A DNA stretch of 47,427 nucleotides, taken from assembly GCA_902793325.1 (NCBI GenBank), contig CADBCY010000021.1:1-47427 (forward strand), given 5' to 3'. The DNA is from an uncultured Eubacteriales bacterium. GTDB taxonomy: Bacteria > Bacillota > Clostridia > Christensenellales > Aristaeellaceae. The notes below the pieces were generated by a model. That model ran no database searches, was not told the DNA's origin, and saw nothing but the letters and a program-made list of their open reading frames with translations. The position numbers were made by a program, and so were the translations under genes. The first letter of the stretch is position 1. Each line of letters starts with the position of its first letter. Positions 37,707 through 45,537 of the stretch are shown piece after piece.

Positions 37707-39014
37707 TTATGCCTTGCCCTTCCCGCGGCAAATGGCGTCCGCGCGCTCAAATACGGAAGCGACGCTGCTCGTGCCGTCGTATTTGGCCATTCCGCAGGCG
37801 ATCACCGTGCCGCCGTTCTCGCCGTCGATGCGGTTGCTGCTTTCCAGCTCCGCGACGAGCCCCTCGATGTGTTCATAATCGTGTCCCTGGGCGATGACCG
37901 CAAACTGATCTCCCGCCACGCGGAATACGGGGCTGTGCTTGAACAGCTGGCAGATCACGGAGCAGGCATCCATGATCAGCCGGTTCCCCGCTTCCTTCCC
38001 CCGGCTCCGGTTCACTTCTTCCAGCCCGGCGATCCTGCACAGCACAATAGCGTATTCGACGGATTGCCCGCCCTCAATTTGCCGCGTCAGCGTCTGCGAC
38101 ATGTTCTCATAGGCCATCCGGTTCTTTACGCCCGTCAGGGTATCCAGGTTCGCCCTGCTGCGGGCCGCTTCGAGCTTGCGCTCGTAGTCCTGCTCGCGTC
38201 GGACGTGGTCGTCGACATCGTTGACGCCTATGATCAGCTGCGGGCCGTCCTTCTCCTCGACCAGGGCCGCCTGGACGGCGACATACTTCGGCTCGCCGCC
38301 AATCAGCATCCGGTATTGCAGGGAGAAAGCGCCCTTGCGCTCGATTTCCCTCATGACGTTGTCCCGGGTCAACTGGGACTGGAACTTCTCGAAGTCGTCC
38401 GGGTAGACATGCCTGACGCTCTCCTTATGCGCCTGCGCCCAGAAATCATCGCCTTCCTTCGCGATGTCGAGCCCGGCATAATCCTCGCTGGCGAGATACT
38501 CGCCATAGCGGCCCGTCGCGGGATCGACGGTGTAGATGCAGATGAACCCCTTGGTCAGCGCGCTGATCCTTGAATACGTGATCTGCTCCGCCTGCAGCCT
38601 CGCCACGGCCTCCTTCTGGCGCATCTGCGCGTCCACATTGCTGACGCCGATGATGATGTATGACTTGTCCGTGCGCATGCGCACGGCCTTCATGCTCACA
38701 TAGGTCGGCTTGCCGCCCATCAGCAGGCGGTACGTCAGCGTGAAGGTGCCGTGCTCGTCCACCATGCGCGCGACGTTTTCCCTGGTGAAGGATTTGATGA
38801 AATAATCCCTGTCCTCCTTGTAGATAAACAACTGCGCGTCCTTTGCGCTGGCGCCGAAGAAATCGGTCCCCCGCCGTTCCACCGCCAGGTTCTCCTGACC
38901 GGCATCGGGCGTGTATTCAATGAACCGCTCGGTATCCATATCCACATAATAGAGATTGATGTAGTCCGAGGACAGCGCCCGCGTGATGTCCGAGAAGCTG
39001 GCGCCGGACTCCCC
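37707..39014 (-). CDS. EAL/GGDEF signalling protein, 3' part after a -1 frameshift
   Basis: The frame read after the shift at 39011 supplies about 434 residues: GESGASFSDITRALSSD, then two PAS-like modules (LYYVDMDTERFIEY and IYTVDPATGRYGEY, each ending IIIGV-x-(N/D)VDA-like), then a GGDEF-like domain (DTLTGVKNRMAYENM). Its active site reads AGDQF instead of GGDEF, so it is probably catalytically dead and regulatory. An internal ATG at 38945 has no good ribosome site and would cut a PAS-like module in half. The part is best read as the C-terminus of the protein encoded upstream. Confidence 0.75.
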   Translation of the reverse strand, partial: GESGASFSDITRALSSDYINLYYVDMDTERFIEYTPDAGQENLAVERRGTDFFGASAKDAQLFIYKEDRDYFIKSFTRENVARMVDEHGTFTLTYRLLMGGKPTYVSMKAVRMRTDKSYIIIGVSNVDAQMRQKEAVARLQAEQITYSRISALTKGFICIYTVDPATGRYGEYLASEDYAGLDIAKEGDDFWAQAHKESVRHVYPDDFEKFQSQLTRDNVMREIERKGAFSLQYRMLIGGEPKYVAVQAALVEEKDGPQLIIGVNDVDDHVRREQDYERKLEAARSRANLDTLTGVKNRMAYENMSQTLTRQIEGGQSVEYAIVLCRIAGLEEVNRSRGKEAGNRLIMDACSVICQLFKHSPVFRVAGDQFAVIAQGHDYEHIEGLVAELESSNRIDGENGGTVIACGMAKYDGTSSVASVFERADAICRGKGKA

Positions 39015-41179
39015 TTTTCCTCCATGACCGACAGCACGGCGATGGCAATGGCCGCCGTGCCGGTGACGGGGTTGACGGCGACCCGGCGGATGAACGTATG
39101 GACGGTCGTCTTCTCGTCGATCGGCTCGTCCACCACCGCGCGATTGCCGTCCCTGCTGCAGCGCAGCACCGCGCTCATGAACGCGGACCCACGACCGCCG
39201 GGCAGGCCGGCGGAATCCAGCTCCATGCCCGTCACGTCGATCCCGAACAGGCTTTTCATGAAGTCGCGGTAGGACTTATTGCACCGGGTATACCGCGCCA
39301 TGCTGCCGTTGACCTCCATGACGGCCATCGGCAGCGTGTCGAAGTACTTGCGGAGCGAATCGTCGCCCACGCTGGCGATCGCCGCCATGTCGTACAGGTT
39401 GATGCGGCCGAGCGTGATAAAGTATTCCGATTCTTTCGGGTTCTCGAAGCGCAGGTTCTTTCCGCTCTGGAACCACTCCAGCAATGTGCTGAAGGGCGTC
39501 GGCTTGCCGTAATGGAAGCCCTGCGCCTTCGTACACCCGATCTCGCGCAGGAACTCGATCTGCTCGGGCCTCTCCACGCCCTCGCACACCGTCTCGACGC
39601 CGAGGCCGGCCGCCATTCTCGCCAGCTCGGTCAGTATGATCCTGGATTCCTCGCTGTTGTCAAACTGCTGCATGAAGCGCATATCCAGCTTGATCAGGTC
39701 GAAGTGGATGCTCTGCAGCACATCCAGCGAGGAATACCCGCTGCCAAAGTCGTCCATCCACACCTGGAAGCCCAGCTTCTGAAAGCGCTCGACCTGTTCC
39801 TTCATGAACTCGAAGTCGCTGCCGATGATGCTCTCCGTGATCTCGATGGTCAGCATGGAGCGGTCGATCCCCGCGTCATCCACGCGGCGGCGGATCTCCT
39901 CGACGATGTCGCAACTGTCGAAATCCGAGCGCGAGAGATTCACGGACTGCGGCGCCAGGTACATGCCGACCTCGGCCATCTTCTTGAGCTTTTCGAGAAC
40001 CTGCTCCACGACATAGAGGTCCAGCTTGTAGATGAGCTTCGATTCCTCCAGCGCCGGGATGAAGTCCGCCGGGGACAGGAAGCCCCTGACGGGGTCGATC
40101 CAGCGGGACAGGGCTTCCTCGTCGCACACCATGTCGCTGGCGACGCGGATGATGGCCTGGTAGTAGACCTGGATCCACTTCTCCCGAATCGCCCGGTCGA
40201 TGTTCTCGATGATGTATTGCCGCTTTTCAACGTCGTCGTTCAGATCCTGGCTGTAGTAGTTTACGGCCATTCCATATGTGCCGCTGAGCGCGCTGCAGGC
40301 CAGCTTGGCGCGGTCGCAGGCGACGCTGGTATGCACGCTCTCGGCCTGCCTCGGATAGACGCCGACGTGCAGGGGCAGGGTTTTGCCGCCGTTCATCTCC
40401 TGGCATTCGTCCAGCATCCTCCGGATCTTGTCCTCGAGTCCCGTCTCCTCCGTCTGCACCGCGAAATGGTCCGCGCCGATCCGGCAGCACCGCTCGGCCC
40501 CGAAGATCCTGATGAGGATTCGCGCAAAAGCGCGGAGCAGCTTGTTCCCCTCGGCGAAGCCGTGCCGGGTATTGAAGAATTTCATACCGCTGAAATCCAT
40601 GTACAGCAGCGCCGGGTTGTCCCCCTCCGCGCGGATGGCTTCCTTGCCGGCTTCAGCCAGGTCAAAGAAATAGGTCATGCTCGGAAGGCCGGTCAGGTAA
40701 TCGTAATAGGTCGCGCGCCGGATGCTCTCTTCGTGAAGCGCTTTATTCAGCGACTGGCTGAGCTCGGATCCCTCCCGACCTTCCTCCTCGCTGTAAACGC
40801 CCTCGTCCGCATACCAGATCTGGGCCAGGCGGACGCCCGACTCCGTGTAGATATGCTCGCCATAGGCATGGATGACGAGGTAATCGGACTCGTTTTGCCG
40901 CTTCAGCCGATAGACAGACTCAAACCTGCCCCCGTCTCTCATAAACCGGAAAACGGCGTTGCCGACCCTGGCGACGTCGTCCGGGTGCACGTTCCTGTAG
41001 GTGTCGTGATCCATGGCCGCATAGACCTTGGCGCGGTCGTTCGAGCCGAGCAGTTCGCAAAAGCCGTTGGAAGCAACGAGCGTCACGATGCTCTTGTCGA
41101 CAAGCTGAAAGATCGCAAAGGGCATTTGCATGTTTTCCATGAGTGTTTGATCCTGCGCAGAAAAACAATACCTTTCCAT
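38735..41179 (-). CDS. Cyclic-di-GMP phosphodiesterase (PAS-GGDEF-EAL), 5' part before a -1 frameshift
   Basis: PAS-like domain (about 10-130), degenerate GGDEF (YYDYLTGLPSMTYFF, GADHF near 233), then EAL (about 325-565) with its catalytic set: EEALSRW, SVNLSRSDF, EITES, DDFGSGYSSL, LIKLDMRF, CEGVE and QGFHYG. The EAL domain should hydrolyse c-di-GMP, with the GGDEF domain as a possible GTP sensor. A further PAS-like domain follows. Homology stops at codon about 723 (39011), after which this frame is nonsense to 38735. ATG 41179 follows GGGGAG by 8 bases. With the 3' part the protein would be about 1,157 residues. The shift may be mutation, assembly error or programmed. Confidence 0.85.
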   Translation of the reverse strand: MERYCFSAQDQTLMENMQMPFAIFQLVDKSIVTLVASNGFCELLGSNDRAKVYAAMDHDTYRNVHPDDVARVGNAVFRFMRDGGRFESVYRLKRQNESDYLVIHAYGEHIYTESGVRLAQIWYADEGVYSEEEGREGSELSQSLNKALHEESIRRATYYDYLTGLPSMTYFFDLAEAGKEAIRAEGDNPALLYMDFSGMKFFNTRHGFAEGNKLLRAFARILIRIFGAERCCRIGADHFAVQTEETGLEDKIRRMLDECQEMNGGKTLPLHVGVYPRQAESVHTSVACDRAKLACSALSGTYGMAVNYYSQDLNDDVEKRQYIIENIDRAIREKWIQVYYQAIIRVASDMVCDEEALSRWIDPVRGFLSPADFIPALEESKLIYKLDLYVVEQVLEKLKKMAEVGMYLAPQSVNLSRSDFDSCDIVEEIRRRVDDAGIDRSMLTIEITESIIGSDFEFMKEQVERFQKLGFQVWMDDFGSGYSSLDVLQSIHFDLIKLDMRFMQQFDNSEESRIILTELARMAAGLGVETVCEGVERPEQIEFLREIGCTKAQGFHYGKPTPFSTLLEWFQSGKNLRFENPKESEYFITLGRINLYDMAAIASVGDDSLRKYFDTLPMAVMEVNGSMARYTRCNKSYRDFMKSLFGIDVTGMELDSAGLPGGRGSAFMSAVLRCSRDGNRAVVDEPIDEKTTVHTFIRRVAVNPVTGTAAIAIAVLSVMEEKGSPAPASRTSRGRCPRTTSISIMWIWIPSGSLNTRPMPVRRTWRWNGGGPISSAPAQRTRSCLSTRRTGIISSNPSPGKTSRAWWTSTAPSR
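39011..39017 (-). other. Slippery heptamer A-AAG-GGG at the frameshift
   Basis: In the frame of the upstream part, the minus strand reads GAG GAA AAG GGG AGT. The heptamer A-AAG-GGG has the X-XXY-YYZ form that allows both tRNAs to slip back one base. Reading GAG from 39011 then restores the PAS-like module without a gap. A run of four A and four G is also a common site of sequencing or replication error. Confidence 0.6.
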
Positions 41180-41229
41180 ATACGACGCTCCCCGCATTGT
41201 GATTGCCAAGGGTATAGTCTCACTAATTA

Positions 41230-41258
41230 ATTATAACACGGACTCATGCCGCTGTCCA
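41230..41258 (-). promoter_or_regulatory. Promoter of the EAL/GGDEF gene
   Basis: On the minus strand TGGACA (41253-41258), 17-base spacer, TATAAT (41230-41235), about 45 bases before ATG 41179. Confidence 0.75.
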
Positions 41259-41412
41259 GCCTGAAAATGGGCAAAATGCCCGCGCCCGCCCGAAAAGCGA
41301 CTCAAACGCCGCGAGGAAGCCGCGGCACGCCGCGGTTGCGTGTGTCTTTCGCCCGCCACGGCCCAAAGCGCCCCGCCGGCCCGGCTTTTCGCCAAATACT
41401 TGGCCGTGCTTG

Positions 41413-41441
41413 TTTACAACGCGCAGAAAATATGATACAAT
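41413..41441 (+). promoter_or_regulatory. Promoter of the sensor diguanylate cyclase gene
   Basis: TTTACA (41413-41418), 17-base spacer, TACAAT (41436-41441). The leader to ATG 41654 is about 205 bases and includes a CCCGG/CCGGG hairpin; I do not recognise a c-di-GMP riboswitch in it. The divergent EAL gene promoter lies 155 bases away. Confidence 0.7.
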
Positions 41442-41653
41442 ATATGTTACAGAAGTTAACAGCTCTGGTAGATTTTGTGTTGGGCCGTTCCATCCGGGCG
41501 CCGCTTCGAATCGCAAAGCGGGGCCGTTCTCCGTCTGCACGGCTCGTGACAGCGTATGCCGTGAATTGCCTTCTGCCCAGTAACGAATCTCCTTCCCGGG
41601 ACCGCCGCGACGCGATCCGGGATGGCAGGACACGTGCAACAAAGGAGTTTGCC

Positions 41654-44600
41654 ATGCATTCGCTCAGAACCAAAATAACCGCCGTGACCATCAGCGCAAT
41701 TATCATCACGATGATTATTGCCACCGTTTTTGGCGTAGTGGCGATCCGGAATATCGGCAGGAACAGCTCGGAACAGTCGCTGCGCCTGCTTTGTGAAGCG
41801 GGGCAGAAGAACCTCGACACCAGCCTCCTGGATGTGGAGCAGGATGTCCATACCATTTCCGCATATGTCGAATCCGACCTGGACGGCCTTGACGATCAAA
41901 AGCTCCAGGCCCATCTCGACCGCGTCAGCGATTATTTCAAGAAGGTGCTGTACAAAACGAACGGCATCATGACGTATTACTACAGGATCGATCCCTATAT
42001 TTCGCAAAATGTAAAGGGCTTCTGGTTCGTCAATACGGACGGCGAGGGCTTCCAGGAGCACCAGGTGACCGATATCACGCGCTATGATACCGGGGATACC
42101 TCGCAGCTCGTCTGGTTCACCGTGCCCAAGTCGACCGGGGAATCCGTCTGGCTTCCCCCGTATATCACCGACAACCTGGATGCGCGCGTCATTTCCTACA
42201 ACACGCCGGTGTATCTGGACGACCGGTTCGTGGGCGTGATCGGCATAGAGCTGGACTACACCTTCCTGGCCGAGATCATCGACAACATCACGCTGTACGG
42301 TCACGGGTATGCGTTCATCAATGACGCGGAAGGCAAGCTCGTCTACCATCCGTACATGGATGTCGCGACGATGGATACGCTTCCCGACGTTCCGGAAGGC
42401 ATCGTCAGCGAGGACGCCATCGCCCACTATAGTTTTGAAGGCGTGGAAAAAATGGCCGTCAGCCTTCCCCTGTGCAACGGCGACCGCCTGAATGTTTCCG
42501 TGCCCATGAACGAAATCAACGCAAGCTGGCAAAGATGGATCGCCATGATTATCATTGCCTTTGGCATACTGTTGGCCGCGTTCATCGCCTTTATCATGCG
42601 GTTTACCGGAAGGATCACCAAGCCCCTGCAGGATCTCACGAGGGTCGCGGAACAAATCGGCCAGGGCAATTACGACCATACGCTCGATTATGACGGGGAT
42701 GACGAGATCGGGGTGCTGACGCACACCTTCAGCCGCGTCACGACCAACCTTAAGAAATACATCGCCAGCCTGAACAACCTGACAAAGCAACTGAGCCTGC
42801 AGCAGGAATCCCTCACCGCCCTGCTGGACAATATGCCCGCGCTGAATTTCTCCAAGGACGCGGAAACGGGCGCCTATCTTTACTGCAACCAGGGCTTTGC
42901 GGAATATGCAAACAAGCCCTCGCCCAAGGATGTCATCGGACTGACCGACCATGAGATCTTCGATCCGGACACGGCGAGGCATTTTTTCGAGGACGATAAA
43001 AAGGCGCTCTCGATGAACGCGCCGTATTCCTTCTTTGAAGATGTGGTCGACGCCGAGGGCAATCCCCGCCAGTTCCAGACGACGAAAATGAAGTTCTATG
43101 AGTCGAGCGGCAGGAGATGCCTGCTGGGCATGTGCATGGACGTCACGGAGCTGGAGCGGATCCGGCAGGAAAGCGATCAGACCCGAGCGGCTTATCAGGA
43201 AGCGATCACCGCGAGCGCCATCTACGAGAAGGTCGTCGACGCCCTGTCCGAAGACTACTTTGACCTGTACTACGTGGATGTGGAAACGGGCGAGTACATC
43301 GAATACGGGGCCTGGACCGAGGAGGGCCAGCATGCCAACGAAAGGCGCGGGGCCGATTTCTTCACAGAAGGCAAGGAGAATGCGAAGGATTACATCTACG
43401 AAGAAGATCTGGAGCATTTCATGGCGGCGTTCGATAAAGAGAAGCTGCTTCGAGCGATCGAGAAGAAGGGCGCCTATACCTTCCTCTATCGCCTTCTGAT
43501 TGACGGCGTCCCGACTTACGTCGGCATGAAGGCGACGCGAATCCCGGAGGACGACCGACACATCATCATCGGCGTCAGAAATGTGGACGCGCAGGTGAAG
43601 GACCGCATGGCCGCGGAACACGCGGCGGAAGAGCGGAAATCCTATCTGCGCCTCAGCGCCCTGAACGGCAACCTGATCGTGCTGTATTACGTCGATCCCG
43701 AAACCGAGGATTACACGGAGTTCAGCTCCTCCCGAGGGTACGAGGACTACGGCCTGGCCAAGCAGGGGACCGGCTTCTTCCGGTCCGTCAACAAGAACAG
43801 CCTCAGGATGGTCCACCCCGAGGATCTGCCGCTGGTCCTCCCCCAGCTCACGCGGGAAAACGTCCTTGCGACCATCAAGCGGGACGGCATGTTTGCGCTG
43901 ACCTATCGCCTGATGAGGGGCGACCGGCCCACTTTTGTGCGGTTTAAGGCCGCCATGGTGGAAGAAGGCGGGAAGCCGCTGCTGATTATCGGCGTGCTCG
44001 ACGAAGACGCTCAGATCCGCCAGGAAAAGGAATACGCGCAGAATCTGTCCGTCGCGAGAAGGATGGCGACCGTCGATTCGCTGACGGGCGTAAAGAACAA
44101 GCACGCCTATGCCCAGTGGGAAGCCAAGATCAACGCGATGATCGAAAAGGGGCAGCAGGAGCCGTTTGCCGTCGTGGTCTGCGACGTCAACAACCTCAAG
44201 GCCGTCAACGATCTGTACGGGCACAAGGAAGGCGACGCCTACATCCGGAAGGCGTGCGCGAAAATCTGCGACATCTTCAGCCACAGCCCCGTGTTCCGAA
44301 TCGGGGGCGACGAGTTCGTGGCGCTGCTGTCCGGGGAAGACTACGCCTGGCGGAAAACCCTGATGGAACAGGTCAACGCCATTCCGGCGGACCGTTCGAA
44401 AATCAGGATCGGGGAAACCATCGCCGCCGGCATGGTCGAATACAGGCAAGACAGGCATCCCAATCTCTTAAGCGTCTTCGAAGAGGCCGACAAGGCCATG
44501 TACGAGCGAAAGCAGCACATGAAGGAGTCCATCCTGGCGGATGTCTTCCAGCCCGAAAGCGTTCCGGAGTCCGAGGAGATTCCCGTCATCAATGTACGCA

Positions 44601-45463
44601 AGCACATCCTGATCGCCGACGACGTGGAGATGAGCCGCAATATGCTGGGCGAGCTCCTCGAGGATGAGTACGACATCTCCTACGCGGCCGACGGCGTGGA
44701 GACCCTGGAAGTGCTGCGCAGCCACAAGGATGAAATCGACCTGGTGCTCCTCGACCTGCAAATGCCGAACATGAACGGCCGCGAGGTCATCGCGGAGATG
44801 CAGGTCGACGAGGAGCTCATGTCCATCCCGGTGGTGTTCCTGACCGTCGATCAGGAGGCGGAGCTGGATTGCCTGAAGATCGGCGCCATGGATTTCATCC
44901 CCAAGCCGTACCCGGACATCGAAATCGTCAAGGCCCGCATCGCAAAGTGCATCGAGCTGTCCGAGGATCGCGATTTGATCCGGCACACCGAGCGGGACAA
45001 GCTGACGGGGCTGTTGAACAGGGACTATTTCTTCAGGTACGTCACCCGGCTCGATCATATCTACAAGGATACCGCGCTGGACGCGGTCGTCTGTGACGTC
45101 AACCAGTTCCACGCGGTCAACGAGAAATACGGGCGGCAGTTCTGCGACCTCGTGCTGCGGCGCATAGGCATCAGCGTGCGAAAGCTCGCCCGCAAGGCCG
45201 GCGGGATCGGCTGCCGGCAGGGCGGGGACACATTCCTGCTGTACTGCCCGCACCAGGACGACTACGACAACCTGCTGCGCGATTTTACGGCGGAGGTGTT
45301 TTCCGAGAAGGAGACGGCCGGGAAAATCAGCCTGAGATTTGGCGTGTATGCCAACGCGCAACAGGAGACCGATATCGAGGAAAGGTTTGTACGGGCCGTA
45401 CAGGCGGCGGACAATACCAAGGGGAAGCCGGACGTGATCTGCGGATTCGCCGAATCGGTCTGA
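41654..45463 (+). CDS. Membrane sensor diguanylate cyclase with dCache-HAMP-PAS-GGDEF-REC-GGDEF layout
   Basis: A 1,269-residue protein. TM1 (about 9-32), extracellular Cache-like sensor (about 40-290), TM2 (about 296-318), HAMP, a PAS domain (LDNMPALNFSKDAETGAYLY), two PAS-like modules (LYYVDVETGEYIEY; LYYVDPETEDYTEF). The first GGDEF domain (about 815-970) is intact (RIGGDEFVALL, about 885) and should make c-di-GMP. A receiver domain follows (HILIADDVEM, phospho-acceptor Asp near 1033 in LVLLDLQMPN). The last domain is GGDEF-like with QGGDTF and is likely inactive. AAAGGAG precedes ATG 41654. The receiver suggests input from a kinase, perhaps the one encoded next. Confidence 0.92.
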   Translation: MHSLRTKITAVTISAIIITMIIATVFGVVAIRNIGRNSSEQSLRLLCEAGQKNLDTSLLDVEQDVHTISAYVESDLDGLDDQKLQAHLDRVSDYFKKVLYKTNGIMTYYYRIDPYISQNVKGFWFVNTDGEGFQEHQVTDITRYDTGDTSQLVWFTVPKSTGESVWLPPYITDNLDARVISYNTPVYLDDRFVGVIGIELDYTFLAEIIDNITLYGHGYAFINDAEGKLVYHPYMDVATMDTLPDVPEGIVSEDAIAHYSFEGVEKMAVSLPLCNGDRLNVSVPMNEINASWQRWIAMIIIAFGILLAAFIAFIMRFTGRITKPLQDLTRVAEQIGQGNYDHTLDYDGDDEIGVLTHTFSRVTTNLKKYIASLNNLTKQLSLQQESLTALLDNMPALNFSKDAETGAYLYCNQGFAEYANKPSPKDVIGLTDHEIFDPDTARHFFEDDKKALSMNAPYSFFEDVVDAEGNPRQFQTTKMKFYESSGRRCLLGMCMDVTELERIRQESDQTRAAYQEAITASAIYEKVVDALSEDYFDLYYVDVETGEYIEYGAWTEEGQHANERRGADFFTEGKENAKDYIYEEDLEHFMAAFDKEKLLRAIEKKGAYTFLYRLLIDGVPTYVGMKATRIPEDDRHIIIGVRNVDAQVKDRMAAEHAAEERKSYLRLSALNGNLIVLYYVDPETEDYTEFSSSRGYEDYGLAKQGTGFFRSVNKNSLRMVHPEDLPLVLPQLTRENVLATIKRDGMFALTYRLMRGDRPTFVRFKAAMVEEGGKPLLIIGVLDEDAQIRQEKEYAQNLSVARRMATVDSLTGVKNKHAYAQWEAKINAMIEKGQQEPFAVVVCDVNNLKAVNDLYGHKEGDAYIRKACAKICDIFSHSPVFRIGGDEFVALLSGEDYAWRKTLMEQVNAIPADRSKIRIGETIAAGMVEYRQDRHPNLLSVFEEADKAMYERKQHMKESILADVFQPESVPESEEIPVINVRKHILIADDVEMSRNMLGELLEDEYDISYAADGVETLEVLRSHKDEIDLVLLDLQMPNMNGREVIAEMQVDEELMSIPVVFLTVDQEAELDCLKIGAMDFIPKPYPDIEIVKARIAKCIELSEDRDLIRHTERDKLTGLLNRDYFFRYVTRLDHIYKDTALDAVVCDVNQFHAVNEKYGRQFCDLVLRRIGISVRKLARKAGGIGCRQGGDTFLLYCPHQDDYDNLLRDFTAEVFSEKETAGKISLRFGVYANAQQETDIEERFVRAVQAADNTKGKPDVICGFAESV

Positions 45464-45537
45464 GCCTCCGCGCCCGGTCAATGAAATACGCGCCGGCAAT
45501 GCGCCGCTCATCGGAAGAATAGATGAGGTGTTTTGTC

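Noticed and set aside
38735-39010. C-terminal 92 codons of the EAL frame after the shift point
   Set aside because: Arg/Ser/Pro-rich sequence with no domain, and the other frame at the same bases continues the PAS-like module. Treated as out-of-frame reading.
41450-41653. Possible c-di-GMP riboswitch before the diguanylate cyclase gene
   Set aside because: I looked for the GEMM-type conserved blocks and did not find them; only an ordinary GC hairpin is present.
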